64,000 nucleotides of DNA. Source: Winslowiella arboricola. Its GTDB lineage: Bacteria > Pseudomonadota > Gammaproteobacteria > Enterobacterales > Enterobacteriaceae. Positions 30,205-39,206 of this stretch are shown here, in pieces. The translations under genes and the position numbers were made by a program. Numbering within the stretch: position 1 is the stretch's first letter; each line of letters starts with the position of its first letter. The notes beneath the pieces are model-generated. The model worked only from the letters and a program-made list of their open reading frames with translations. It was not told where the DNA came from and searched no databases. The stretch spans positions 1,116,001 to 1,180,000 of the forward strand of contig NZ_JAODIM010000043.1 in the NCBI RefSeq assembly GCF_025527015.1. Direction: 5' to 3'.

Positions 30205-30232
30205 CCGGGGAAGGAATGTTCTCCTTCCCCGG
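30205..30232 (+). terminator. Hairpin after katG
   Basis: Perfect 11-bp stem CCGGGGAAGGA / TCCTTCCCCGG with a 6-nt loop, immediately after the katG stop; the T run after it is short (TTT). It lies between katG and the convergent SDR gene. Confidence 0.65.
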
Positions 30233-30251
30233 TTTACCGGTGCAGCGAAGC

Positions 30252-31001
30252 TCAGTAACCGACGCCGCGCACGCCGCCGGACACCCGCAGAGATTCACCG
30301 GTTACCCAATGTGCATCATCGGAGGCTAAAAATACCACAACCGGGGCAATATCCTCGGGTTCACCAAAACGGCCCAGAGGGGTGCCCGCGATAAGTTTTT
30401 CTCCCAGATCTCCGGCGAAGTTACCGTCAGTGCCTGGTGTATTGGTGTGACCGGGCAGAACAGAGTTAACTCTGATACCGCGTGGCCCAAGCTCTCTGGC
30501 TAATGCGAAAGTCAGCGTATCCACTGCACCTTTGGTTGCCGAATACACACTTGATGCCAGATAAGGGTCAGTGCTGAGGATCGAGCTGATGTTAATGATG
30601 CTACCCCGTAGGCCAAACAGTTTTACTGCTTCGCGCGTCGCCAGCAGATACCCCAACACATTGACATTAAATTGCTGATGAAATGCTTCCTCGGTGAGGT
30701 CTTCAATCATCTGAAATATTGCGACACCCGCATTGTTCACCAGAATATCCAACGTGCCGAAGTCCCTCCTGACGGTGTCAAACAGGCGTGTGACATCAGC
30801 TGCTTTGCTCATATCGGCCTGAATACCGAAAGCTCTTCCACCCAGCTCATGGATCTGAGCAATAACCGCCCCGGCGTCATCTTTGCCAGATACATAGTTC
30901 ACGATCACCGTAGCCCCCGCCGCACCTAATGCGCGGGCGATACCGGCGCCTATGCCTTTAGACGCGCCTGTGACCACAGCAATTTTCCCGTTTAATTTCA
31001 T
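30252..31001 (-). CDS. SDR-family NAD(P)-dependent oxidoreductase
   Basis: 249-residue classical short-chain dehydrogenase. Cofactor motif TGASKGIGAG, NNAG near residue 87, catalytic Ser in INISSI and YSATK (Tyr/Lys), and a C-terminal GESLRVSGG loop as in FabG-like enzymes. NYVSGKDDA after strand 2 suggests NADP preference. ATG at 31001 preceded by AAGGG; the longer frame adds an unlikely leader. Divergent from an AraC-type regulator, which probably controls it. Substrate unknown. Confidence 0.88.
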   Translation of the reverse strand: MKLNGKIAVVTGASKGIGAGIARALGAAGATVIVNYVSGKDDAGAVIAQIHELGGRAFGIQADMSKAADVTRLFDTVRRDFGTLDILVNNAGVAIFQMIEDLTEEAFHQQFNVNVLGYLLATREAVKLFGLRGSIINISSILSTDPYLASSVYSATKGAVDTLTFALARELGPRGIRVNSVLPGHTNTPGTDGNFAGDLGEKLIAGTPLGRFGEPEDIAPVVVFLASDDAHWVTGESLRVSGGVRGVGY

Positions 31002-31181
31002 TTTATTACCCTTTATGGCATTGAGAATGTTTTGCACGGGATGGCATGTCATCAGGAAAGCTGAATGCCATATTCCGCCTGCAAACAGTATCCGGGCAAC
31101 AGCGCCCCGCACACGTACCCATTCTTCTCTTTTCCTTGCCTGTTCTTCTCACTCTGCTTGTTTTGCCATCAGTTCAGCCCT

Positions 31182-32063
31182 ATGCTCGACGACATGAACA
31201 ATGCAATGAATGAGCTGCGCGCTATCGTGATGCGCGCCGATAATACCTGGACAGATACCAATATCCCACGCGTAACAATGGTCAGGGCCGAAGCCTGTGC
31301 GAACCAGGTTTACCAGCCAATGCTGCACCTGGTGCTACAGGGCAGTAAGCGTTTGTCTGTTGGCGATCAGATTTTTGACTATGGCGCAGCGAGCTATTTC
31401 GTGGTTCCGGTTGATATACCTGCAACAGGGGAAATTTCCCCCCTGGGATCAGACCTGCCTTTTCTGGCGATCAGCCTGGCTCTTGATCCCGGTATTATTG
31501 CCTCGTTACTCACTGGAGATAGCGGGTTTAATCAGCGGCAAAACTGCTATTGTTTTTCCGCAGTCGCCGCGACAGCTGAATTGCTCGATGCCTGGTTGCG
31601 AATGATGAGACTGATGGACCGGCCAGCAGAAATTGCTGTGCTGGCCCCAATGATTGAACGCGAAATTCTGTTCCGGGTTCTGCAAGGCCCGATGGGTGAT
31701 ATGCTGCGTGAGATCGCTCGTCCGGATGGACATTTATCACAGATACGCCGCGCTACTCATTGGATCCGCGAGCATTACACTGAACCTTTTCGCGTTGAGC
31801 AACTTGCTGCCATGGCCGGTATGAGCGTCGCGGCTTTCTATCGCCATTTCAAATCCATCACCGCCATGACCCCCATTCAATACCAAAAGCAGCTGCGCCT
31901 GATCAGGGCGCGCTGGCTTCTCCTGTTCGAACCAGGGGATGCGGCCTCCATTGCCTTTTCCGTCGGCTATGAAAGCGCATCACAATTCAGTCGTGAATAT
32001 GCCCGTTTGTATGGCATGCCTCCGGCACGGGATGCAGCGAGGTTCAGATTGCCGACCCCATAA
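31182..32063 (+). CDS. AraC-family regulator with AraC_N (cupin-type) domain
   Basis: 293 residues. N-terminal AraC_N domain (LVLQGSKRLSVGDQIFDYGAASYFVVPVDIPATGEI) and a C-terminal double HTH (ATHWIREHYTEPFRVEQLAAMAGMSVAAFYRHFKSITAMTPIQYQKQLRLIRARWLL...VGYESASQFSREYARLYGMPP). Start at 31182 (MLDDMNN) is the most likely; another Met lies at 31194, and upstream residues look non-coding. Divergent from the SDR gene and probably its activator, as in many AraC_N/SDR pairs. Confidence 0.85.
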   Translation: MLDDMNNAMNELRAIVMRADNTWTDTNIPRVTMVRAEACANQVYQPMLHLVLQGSKRLSVGDQIFDYGAASYFVVPVDIPATGEISPLGSDLPFLAISLALDPGIIASLLTGDSGFNQRQNCYCFSAVAATAELLDAWLRMMRLMDRPAEIAVLAPMIEREILFRVLQGPMGDMLREIARPDGHLSQIRRATHWIREHYTEPFRVEQLAAMAGMSVAAFYRHFKSITAMTPIQYQKQLRLIRARWLLLFEPGDAASIAFSVGYESASQFSREYARLYGMPPARDAARFRLPTP

Positions 32064-32095
32064 GGTGGCCATCAATAAACGCGTATGGCGCTGAA

Positions 32096-33550
32096 TTACC
32101 AGTTATCAAGCACGCGCTGACGAACCTCTGGCGGATAGCCTTGCTCAAACGAGGCATGAAGATGGCGTACGCTTTGCAGCGTATCAAACACCACTTTGGC
32201 GCCTTTCCCTGCCACATACTCCTCCTCTTCATAGCACTGAGGCAGACGTATAACGCGCTGATCGTCAAACACCACGCGGCGTCCTGCCGGGTGAACGCGG
32301 GTGGAGAGCACCCACACCACTTCACGTAAATTAGTGGGGTCAAAATCGTCATCCACGACGTAAACTTTCGGGATAAATACCATCGCATCAGTGTTAAACA
32401 GCACTTCACCGATGCGCCGGGACAGCTGTTCACTGGATACACCCGGCAGCAGTTCCCGCCAGTTTTGCGGCATCACCACCAGCAACCAGTGCACCGTTGA
32501 GTCTTCCGGGATCCAGGTGGTTTTAACCGGCAGCTGCGCCTCACGCAAATACGTCAGCGCATCGGCCGCCAGTCCCATTGCCCACAGCGTATGGGATTCA
32601 TCTGTCGGACGTCCGGTCACCGACATCGGCCAGATCGGATTATCGCGATGAGTAATGGTCTCTACATGGAAGGTCGGCTGCGCGGAGGAGCCTGAACCAA
32701 GGTAGCCGCCATATTCGCCGTACGGCCCTTCCATACAGTCACGGATGATGGACACATGCCCTTCAATCACGATTTCTGCGGTGGCGGGAACATCAAGATC
32801 AATGCTGATCGCCTTAACCACCGGCACCGGCTCGCCCGCCAGCGTACCAATATAATCGGCTTCATCTGCATGCGCCGGGATTGGAATACCGGATACGCAG
32901 GAGATGGCAGGCGCAGGCCCCTGCACCAGCGCATAAGGCATCGGCTGGCCAATATTAACCCATTCAGCCCAGATCTGGCCGATATGCTGGCTTGGCACAA
33001 TCAGTCCCACCATCCGTTTGCCATCGACTTTCATCACGCGCGCGATCGACCAGTTAACCCACTTTCCGTCCGGCGTTTTGACAATCAGCGTGCCCCAGGT
33101 ATTGGCATAACGGCCGCCATCTTTATCGTGGGCAAAAGGAATCGGGAAACGATCCAGAGTGGCATCTTCGCCACGTAAAATATTCTGATGACAGACCGCG
33201 TCCGCAGAACCCACTTTCACCGGGGGGATACCTGGCTTAAGGCGTGCCGCTGACAGTGCTTCCACAATCTCCGGGCCGGTGGACGCCGCTGCTAAGCCCA
33301 GCGACATGGCAACACGGGCATACGGCATATCAGTTCGCGATGACAATCCTGCCGGTGCGCCGAAAAGCCGGAAGCCAGCTTCAACGCCTGCGACCTGATA
33401 AAACAGTGGCGCGGGCGACTGGATCTCATAACTGCGGCGGGTAATCGCGCTCGGTTCAAAATCACCATCAACTTCGCGGCGCACGTGCATGATATCCCCC
33501 ATGGCATCCAGGGCATCAATGTAACTTCTTAAATCGCCGTAATATTTCAT
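32096..33550 (-). CDS. UbiD-family prenylated-FMN decarboxylase
   Basis: 484-residue UbiD-like enzyme that removes CO2 from aromatic or alpha,beta-unsaturated acids using prenyl-FMN from the neighbouring UbiX-like enzyme. EGPYGEYGGYLG (catalytic Glu region) near residue 275 and the IVKTPDGKWVNWSIARVMKVDGKRMVGLI block are typical; length fits hydroxyarylic acid decarboxylase C subunits. ATG at 33550 follows AAGGAAT. Its 5' end overlaps no gene; ubiX ends 12 bp upstream. The small D subunit seen in vdc/kpd/ecd operons is absent. Confidence 0.85.
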   Translation of the reverse strand: MKYYGDLRSYIDALDAMGDIMHVRREVDGDFEPSAITRRSYEIQSPAPLFYQVAGVEAGFRLFGAPAGLSSRTDMPYARVAMSLGLAAASTGPEIVEALSAARLKPGIPPVKVGSADAVCHQNILRGEDATLDRFPIPFAHDKDGGRYANTWGTLIVKTPDGKWVNWSIARVMKVDGKRMVGLIVPSQHIGQIWAEWVNIGQPMPYALVQGPAPAISCVSGIPIPAHADEADYIGTLAGEPVPVVKAISIDLDVPATAEIVIEGHVSIIRDCMEGPYGEYGGYLGSGSSAQPTFHVETITHRDNPIWPMSVTGRPTDESHTLWAMGLAADALTYLREAQLPVKTTWIPEDSTVHWLLVVMPQNWRELLPGVSSEQLSRRIGEVLFNTDAMVFIPKVYVVDDDFDPTNLREVVWVLSTRVHPAGRRVVFDDQRVIRLPQCYEEEEYVAGKGAKVVFDTLQSVRHLHASFEQGYPPEVRQRVLDNW

Positions 33551-33561
33551 CTGACTATTCC

Positions 33562-34140
33562 TTAAGCCGTTGCTGAAGACGGATGGGACTCGCCCCACCG
33601 TTTTGTGAAGTCATTATCCAGACCGAACTGATCGAGAATGCGTGAAACGAAGTGGTCAACAATATCGCCGGTGGTGGCCGGTTTGTTATAGAACGCCGGC
33701 ATCGGCGGCAGCATCATGGCGCCGGCATGAGTCAGGGCCAGCATGTTTTCAAGGTGAATGGCATTCAGCGGCGATTCGCGCGGCACCAGTACCAGCTTGC
33801 GCTGCTCTTTAAGCGCCACATCCGCTGCACGCGCAATCAGCCCATCAGCGAAACCACTGCGGATTGCCGCCAGCGTTTTCATGCTGCATGGCGCAATCAC
33901 CATGCCATTAATGCGAAAGGATCCGCTGGAAATGGCGGCAGCCTGATCGTGTTCGTTCCAGGTTTTACTCGCCAGAGCCAGCACATCTTTCACCTGCCAG
34001 TCGGTTTCCAGCTGAATGGTGGCCCGCGCCCATTTAGAGAGGATCAGGTGAGTTTCCACCTCCAGCTCACGCAAAGCCTGCAGCAAACGCACGCCGATTA
34101 TTGCCCCTGTAGCGCCGGTGATTGCGACAACAAGCTTCAT
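33562..34140 (-). CDS. UbiX-family flavin prenyltransferase
   Basis: 192-residue enzyme that attaches dimethylallyl to FMN for the UbiD partner. AITGATGAIIGVRLLQAL opens the Rossmann-like flavoprotein fold; SKWARATIQLE, APCSMKTLAAIRSGFADGLIARAADVALKE, RKLVLVPRESPLNAIHLENML and AMMLPPMPAFYNKP are the UbiX/Pad1 blocks. ATG at 34140 with GGAAC upstream. First gene of a two-gene operon; the operon promoter region holds palindromes shared with the divergent MarR gene. Confidence 0.9.
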   Translation of the reverse strand: MKLVVAITGATGAIIGVRLLQALRELEVETHLILSKWARATIQLETDWQVKDVLALASKTWNEHDQAAAISSGSFRINGMVIAPCSMKTLAAIRSGFADGLIARAADVALKEQRKLVLVPRESPLNAIHLENMLALTHAGAMMLPPMPAFYNKPATTGDIVDHFVSRILDQFGLDNDFTKRWGESHPSSATA

Positions 34141-34169
34141 TGTTGTTCCTTTAATTTCTGGTTTTATGT

Positions 34170-34206
34170 TATAGTTTGAACACAAACTGTTTGATTGCGA
34201 ACTATA
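34170..34206. promoter_or_regulatory. Putative MarR operator between ubiX-like and marR-like genes
   Basis: Contains a perfect palindrome CAAAC-T-GTTTG at 34183-34193 flanked by inverted TATAGTTTG (34170-34178) and CGAACTATA (34198-34206). Size and position suit a MarR dimer site controlling both divergent genes. Confidence 0.6.
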
Positions 34207-34238
34207 GAGATCACCCACAAAGGCGTCAAGGATCAAAA

Positions 34239-34700
34239 ATGGATCAGAGTAAAAACTTAACCCGCTCCACCCCCCTGTGGCCGCACGGGGATACCTCACT
34301 GATGCATCTGGTGCGCCGGGCTTCTCAGCGCACTACCGCGTGCTGGGCCGCCAGCATTGATACCGGGCTTTCGGCTGTGCAGTACGCCATCCTGGTTATC
34401 CTCGCGGAATGTGAGAAATGCGATCAGCAAACGCTGGGAATGCGCGCCGGTTTTGATAAAGCCACAGGCACCTATGTGATTGATCGTATGGTTAACAGCG
34501 GACTTATTGTCACCGCAGTGGATGCGGCGAACCGTCGGCGCAAACTGGTAACCATGACCGCCGAAGGAGAGAAAGTGATGGAGAGAATGGCAACCGCAGC
34601 GCGCGCCGCCGAAGCGATGTTCAGCGAGAATCTGTCTGCGGAAGAAGTGAATACGCTGAAGGTTCTGTTAACCAGGCTAACCGGTTTGCAGGAACAGTAG
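34239..34700 (+). CDS. MarR-family transcriptional regulator
   Basis: 153 residues, winged-helix MarR fold: LSAVQYAILVILAECEKCDQQTLGMRAGFDKATGTYVIDRMVNSGLIVTAVDAANRRRKLVTMTAEGEKVMERM. Divergent from the UbiX/UbiD operon and likely represses it until a phenolic acid binds, as related regulators do. Start at 34239 (MDQSKN). The reverse frame upstream is not coding. Confidence 0.88.
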   Translation: MDQSKNLTRSTPLWPHGDTSLMHLVRRASQRTTACWAASIDTGLSAVQYAILVILAECEKCDQQTLGMRAGFDKATGTYVIDRMVNSGLIVTAVDAANRRRKLVTMTAEGEKVMERMATAARAAEAMFSENLSAEEVNTLKVLLTRLTGLQEQ

Positions 34701-34721
34701 CGCCCCTGCAGTATGGGCGCT
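34699..34721. terminator. Hairpin after marR-like gene
   Basis: Stem AGCGCCC/GGGCGCT overlapping the marR stop codon, followed by TAAAA. Weak candidate terminator between convergent genes. Confidence 0.4.
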
Positions 34722-34782
34722 AAAAGAGTGTAAACACATCATCACTCTGCCGGGAAACAAAGAGTACAGGCAAAAATAGTCG

Positions 34783-35970
34783 CTATTGCGCCGCCGGAAA
34801 ATGCAGCGTGGAAAATGCCGGGAAATCCTGTGCTGATTTACCCAGTAAACGGTCCGGTGCAAAGTCATCAAGCAACGCAGAACGGCGATCGTGAATCACC
34901 TCTTCCGCGCCAAGTCTTCCCAGCAACGGGGCCAGCGTCATTCCGCTGTGCGTTACCATCAGATAGACCCGTCGCTGTGGCGTTACATAGCCAATGCCCG
35001 GCAGGCCGTCTGCCGGACGGGAACGCTGGCCGATGGCGATCCGTTCAATGCGGGCAGAATCCATATTGTCAAACGTCCGGCGTAAGCGGCTAAGCATCTC
35101 TTGCCCGATCCAGCCCTCCGCATTGGGTGGCGCGGCGGGGTTGGCCAGATGATCCAAATCTGGTGCCTGCAATAACAGTCTGCCGCCGCCATCTGGCCTG
35201 ACATTTAACGCCGGAGTGATGAGGTTTGTCTGCAACTGCGTCAGCAGTGGAGCCGTTGTGGCGATAAAGCCACAGGCGATTTTGTTCGGCTGGTTGGCAT
35301 CGATCAGAGCAAGTTGCAGCCCGAGGCTGGCCATCAACGCCTGCGACCAGCGACCGGTCGCCAGCACCACACTATCTCCCTGCCAGATCTCCCCATTGGC
35401 CAGCTCGAGTTTCGCCCCCTGCTCGTTTTCCTGAATATCAATCACATCACAGTTTGTATGCAGCTGCGCGCCATGCTGGCGGGCTTCTTCCCACAAGTGG
35501 GCAAGAAAGATGGTTGGAAAGAGCAGGCACTCTTCAGGGAAATGCCATATTTCCCCCGCGCGGGCTTCAAGGCGTATTTCAGGTACTCTGGTTTTCAGTT
35601 GCTCACGGGAGATGGCCTGAGCCGGATAATTCAGTTTTAACAGCTTGCTGACGCGAGTATGCAGCTTCTCCTGTTGCGCCGCGTCGGTTGCCCATTCACA
35701 GGTGCCCGATTTAATCAGCCAGCGCCCTTCTGACGAAGCCTGCTGTTGCAGCTTCTGATGTTCGTGCATCGCTGCCACGTTCAGGTGATGGTAACTCTCC
35801 GGGGATTTCCCGTTTGAGTTTACCCACGCATAGGTGGTGGTACTGGTTCCGGCGCCGATATGGTCGCGTTCAAAAATCGTCACCTTTGCGCCAGCCAGCG
35901 CCAGTGAACGGGCAACGGAAAGCCCTAAAACACCCGCACCAATAACAGCCACTCGCTTATTTTGTGTCAC
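34783..35970 (-). CDS. FAD-dependent amino-acid oxidase/dehydrogenase (DadA/DAO family)
   Basis: 395 residues. N-terminal FAD-binding GAGVLGLSVARSLALAGAKVTIFERD, then a substrate domain and a C-terminal RSRPADGLPGIGYV.....VYLMVTHSGMTLAPLLGRLGAEEVI block as in D-amino acid dehydrogenases and glycine oxidase. Soluble or peripheral. It lies downstream of an amino-acid-type binding protein (36071) on the same strand, about 100 bp away, and an RraA-like gene diverges beyond. Likely oxidises an amino acid imported by that system; the substrate cannot be named. Confidence 0.8.
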   Translation of the reverse strand: MTQNKRVAVIGAGVLGLSVARSLALAGAKVTIFERDHIGAGTSTTTYAWVNSNGKSPESYHHLNVAAMHEHQKLQQQASSEGRWLIKSGTCEWATDAAQQEKLHTRVSKLLKLNYPAQAISREQLKTRVPEIRLEARAGEIWHFPEECLLFPTIFLAHLWEEARQHGAQLHTNCDVIDIQENEQGAKLELANGEIWQGDSVVLATGRWSQALMASLGLQLALIDANQPNKIACGFIATTAPLLTQLQTNLITPALNVRPDGGGRLLLQAPDLDHLANPAAPPNAEGWIGQEMLSRLRRTFDNMDSARIERIAIGQRSRPADGLPGIGYVTPQRRVYLMVTHSGMTLAPLLGRLGAEEVIHDRRSALLDDFAPDRLLGKSAQDFPAFSTLHFPAAQ

Positions 35971-36070
35971 ATCAATCTCCTTACGGCAGGCGGCTTAACT
36001 CGCGCCCGTCCGGCATGTTGTTTCCGACTCCGCGTATCCACCAGCCTGACGAGGCTGGTCGCAGTTTGCG

Positions 36071-36964
36071 TTAAAAAATAGCCTGATTACTTTTTGCTTC
36101 AGGTAATGCGCCATAGCCAACCTGCCAGTGATCGAGAATTTTTTGGTAGGTGCCGTCTTTGATTAAAGTGTTAAGTGCAGCAAGAATAGCAGGTTCAAGC
36201 GGCGAGTCTTTCGCCAGCGCAATCGACATCGGCGGTTCATCAACGTTGATTTGACCGGATATCGTGAGTTTATCAAGTTTCGAAACCTGCCACGCCAGCC
36301 CTTCCCATGGGCCATAGAACAGCGGCACCCGGCCACTTAATACTGCGACCACGCCAGCGGGCCGGTCAGGGAAAACCGCAACGGTTATCGGCTGTTGCTT
36401 TTTCGCCTCACACACTTTGCTGGTTTTATTCAGAATATCTATTTGCGCCGTTCCCACGCCTGCACCCACTGTTTTACCACAGAGAGAAATAAGATCGGTG
36501 AAAGGGGAAATAGCGGAGGATTTAAGGGAGATGACTGCCTGCCGACTGGTATTAAAATAGCTGATAAAATCAACCTGCTTAAACCGTTTTGGTGTGGCTC
36601 TGATATTTGAAATGGCCACATCATAGCGACCCGCTTTAAGACCGGGGATTATATTGTCAAACCCTCCGGTATCCTGCCAGACCGTTTTAACACCCAACCG
36701 CTGGCCAATCGCCGTCATCAGGTCAATTTCTCTGCCAGTCAGGGTTTTATTATCTTCCATAAAGAAGGTGGTCGGTGGCGTGTTAGGATTCGTCCCGGCG
36801 ATAATAGTGCCTCTGTTAATAATATCCACGGGAAGCTGACGGTTTAAACCCTCATCTTTATCCACATTAAAATAGGTTTTGAACGGCACACCTGATTCAG
36901 CAGAAATAGCGTTCTGTTGAATGACAGAAAAAAGCAGCGGTAGCAGATAAATACAGGCTTTCAT
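36071..36964 (-). CDS. Periplasmic amino-acid-type substrate-binding protein (SBP family 3)
   Basis: 297 residues with a signal peptide (MKACIYLLPLLFSVIQQNAISA). SBP_bac_3 core: IINRGTIIAGTNPNTPPTTFFMEDNKTLTGREIDLMTAIGQRLG, YDVAISNIRATPKRFKQVDFISY, and a C-terminal DHWQVGYGAL. Binds a polar amino acid or analogue for an ABC importer, but no permease or ATPase gene is adjacent, so it either uses a remote transporter or acts as a sensor. Probably co-transcribed with the DadA-like gene at 34783. Confidence 0.85.
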   Translation of the reverse strand: MKACIYLLPLLFSVIQQNAISAESGVPFKTYFNVDKDEGLNRQLPVDIINRGTIIAGTNPNTPPTTFFMEDNKTLTGREIDLMTAIGQRLGVKTVWQDTGGFDNIIPGLKAGRYDVAISNIRATPKRFKQVDFISYFNTSRQAVISLKSSAISPFTDLISLCGKTVGAGVGTAQIDILNKTSKVCEAKKQQPITVAVFPDRPAGVVAVLSGRVPLFYGPWEGLAWQVSKLDKLTISGQINVDEPPMSIALAKDSPLEPAILAALNTLIKDGTYQKILDHWQVGYGALPEAKSNQAIF

Positions 36965-37257
36965 TTTTTAATCCATATAATTTGATTTGATAACTGCCAG
37001 GAAAATCGCTCTCACCCTGAATAAAGCAATCTAATACGCTGATATATAATAAAATATCGTCTAAAAAAAGGAAAAGCAGATAAATTTCTATCTCTAATCA
37101 AATTAAGCATATGACGGTTAAAAGCTGAAATACCCTTGTCCGTCAGTTCAGTGATTATGCTTAACTCACATAAGCATATGAAATATTCAGCGTTCAGTTC
37201 CCGTACTGCCTTCCATATAGTCCTCTGCACTCTTCCATCTACTTGCCAGGATCAGCC
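36965..37257. promoter_or_regulatory. Divergent region with repeated AAGCATATGA motif
   Basis: AT-rich 293 bp between the binding protein and the RraA-like gene. The decamer AAGCATATGA occurs at 37105-37114 and 37172-37181, with an inverted TTATGCTTAA-like copy between (near 37155-37164). Candidate regulator sites; nothing coding seen. Confidence 0.4.
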
Positions 37258-37935
37258 ATGCCGACAGGGTTTCGGGTACTACACCGCAAACGGAAAGCCA
37301 GTGCAGAGCAGATTGCGGCTTATCGTGATCTGCCGGTGGCGAATATCAGCGATTCAATGCAGCGGATGAGTGCCGGCGGCGCCAGCCTTCGACCAATGCA
37401 TGCCGGCGGGCAGATGGCGGGTACAGCGCTGACAGTCAGGTGTCGGCCAGGTGACAATCTGATGATGCATTACGCCCTCAATATCGCCGAACCGGGTGAT
37501 GTTATTGTGGTCGATGCAGGGGGAGACCTGACTAACGCCATAACGGGTGAACTTATGCTGGCTTATGCGGCAAAGAAGCAGCTGGCCGGCGTAGTGATCA
37601 ATGGTGCGGTACGTGATATCCGCAGCATCCGGGCTAACCCCCTGCCCGTCTATGCCGCCGGTGTCACGCACCGCGGCCCTTATAAAGACGGGCCAGGCGA
37701 GATCAATGTCACCATTGCGATTGATGGCATGGTTATTGAACCCGGTGACTTGATGGTTGGCGATGAAGATGGCCTGCTGTGTGTGCCGCTGGCAGAGGTC
37801 GAGCGCATATACTCACTGGCCAGCGAACGCCATGCCAGTGAAATCGTCAAACTACAAGCCATCGCCGACGGCCATAATAACCGTGACTGGGTATTAAAAA
37901 AATTGCAGGCGCTGGGCTGCGAGCTGCCGGAGTGA
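37258..37935 (+). CDS. RraA-like family protein (possible oxaloacetate decarboxylase/aldolase)
   Basis: 225 residues of the RraA/4-hydroxy-4-methyl-2-oxoglutarate aldolase fold. PVANISDSMQRM near residue 30, GTALTVRCRPGDNLMMHYAL, GDVIVVDAGGDLTNAITGELMLAYA, and GVVINGAVRDIRSIRA, with the G-x-x-RD motif (VRD) that marks catalytic aldolases rather than pure RNase E inhibitors. ATG at 37258 follows AGGA. Divergent from the binding protein and oxidase; may handle a keto acid made by the oxidase (inference). Confidence 0.8.
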   Translation: MPTGFRVLHRKRKASAEQIAAYRDLPVANISDSMQRMSAGGASLRPMHAGGQMAGTALTVRCRPGDNLMMHYALNIAEPGDVIVVDAGGDLTNAITGELMLAYAAKKQLAGVVINGAVRDIRSIRANPLPVYAAGVTHRGPYKDGPGEINVTIAIDGMVIEPGDLMVGDEDGLLCVPLAEVERIYSLASERHASEIVKLQAIADGHNNRDWVLKKLQALGCELPE

Positions 37936-38231
37936 CCTGATGTGCCGCATGGCGACCAGGCGAGACCTGTTACGCCTGATAACTCGCTCATTATCAGAAA
38001 ATGATTCATATAATTTCCTGATATTTTCTTGTCTGGCCTGCGCAGTGTTCAGCTGAATCAGTAAACTCTTTTTACCCTCGGCCGGCGCTGAATCCTCTTG
38101 TGTGGCCCGCGATCTGGCTCCTGCGCCATTCACTGCATACCTTTCCTGACATTAAGCCAGTTGAACCTGCCGTTATGACGATGCCATAATGCAATTTAAT
38201 TTATGCTCTGAAGCGAGGAAAAGTTGCCGTT

Positions 38232-38867
38232 ATGAAACATATTGTTGAAGGTTTTCTAAACTTCCAGAAAGATATTTTCCCCCAGCAAAAAGAGCTGTTT
38301 CGCAGTCTGGCTTCCAGCCAGAATCCAAAAGCCTTATTTATCTCCTGTTCAGACAGCCGTCTGGTCCCGGAACTGGTTACTCAGCAGGATCCAGGGCAGC
38401 TGTTTGTGATTCGAAATGCGGGTAACATCGTGCCTTCGTTTGGACCGGAGCCGGGCGGCGTTTCCGCTACCATCGAATATGCCGTTGTGGCGTTAGGAGT
38501 AACTGATATTGTTATTTGCGGCCACTCTAACTGTGGCGCGATGAAAGCGATTGCTTCCTGCCAGTGCCTTGACCCGATGCCCGCAGTGGCTCACTGGTTG
38601 CACTATGCTGATGCGGCTAAGGCCGTGGTTGAGAAGAAAACGTATGCCAGTGAAGATGAGAAAGTTAACGCAATGGTGCAAGAGAACGTCATTGCACAGT
38701 TAAACAATATCAAAACTCACCCTTCTGTCGCCGTCGGATTACGAAATAATGCGCTGCGCCTGCATGGCTGGGTGTATGACATTGAAAGCGGCGCGGTTCG
38801 CGCACTCGATAAAAACAGCAAACAGTTTGTCTCCCTGTCCGAAAACCCGGATGCCTGCTTCGAGTAA
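38232..38867 (+). CDS. Beta-class carbonic anhydrase (CynT/Can-like)
   Basis: 211-residue zinc enzyme that interconverts CO2 and bicarbonate in the cytosol. Zinc ligands C39, H98 and C101 with the D41/R43 dyad in [10 protein letters not shown] and [11 protein letters not shown] are all present. Length and sequence fit CynT-type enzymes. No cyn operon neighbours, so it stands alone and may supply bicarbonate. AGGAAAAG upstream at slightly long spacing. Confidence 0.92.
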   Translation: MKHIVEGFLNFQKDIFPQQKELFRSLASSQNPKALFISCSDSRLVPELVTQQDPGQLFVIRNAGNIVPSFGPEPGGVSATIEYAVVALGVTDIVICGHSNCGAMKAIASCQCLDPMPAVAHWLHYADAAKAVVEKKTYASEDEKVNAMVQENVIAQLNNIKTHPSVAVGLRNNALRLHGWVYDIESGAVRALDKNSKQFVSLSENPDACFE

Positions 38868-39206
38868 AATGCAAATTTGCCACCGGTCAGAGTAACAGAC
38901 AGATGATGCCCTGACCGGTATTAACCACGCATTATATCCGCCATCGGCTGTCACACGATTGTAAGTCGCCGTTTTCTTATCGTTCCGGTCTCATCTCCCA
39001 CTGCAGCCTGTTCACCGCCCGTTATCAGAATTTTCTGCCTCACCGTTCTCAGATTGTGATGGTTCTCCAGGTATTGTGTTTCGGTTAACACTTCCGGCAT
39101 GAATACAAACACCGATCACAAATCAGGCAATATTTTACCCGGGTAATATTGACTGTGAATATTACCCGGGTAAAATTAGCTTTCACTGCGATCATACGGA
39201 ATCTTC
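38868..39206. other. Intergenic region with paired operator
   Basis: 339 bp between carbonic anhydrase and the DUF2239 gene. Its right part (39132-39176) holds the large inverted repeat listed separately. I see no ORF or RNA gene in the remainder. Confidence 0.5.
39132..39176. promoter_or_regulatory. 19-bp perfect inverted repeat, each arm with a TTACCCGGGTAA palindrome
   Basis: ATTTTACCCGGGTAATATT (39132-39150) is repeated as its exact reverse complement at 39158-39176, with a 7-bp spacer. Each arm contains the perfect 12-bp palindrome TTACCCGGGTAA (39135-39146, 39162-39173), the two being 27 bp apart centre to centre. It lies 31 bp before the DUF2239 start, so probably a two-dimer operator over the promoter. 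No regulator gene is next to it. Confidence 0.8.
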
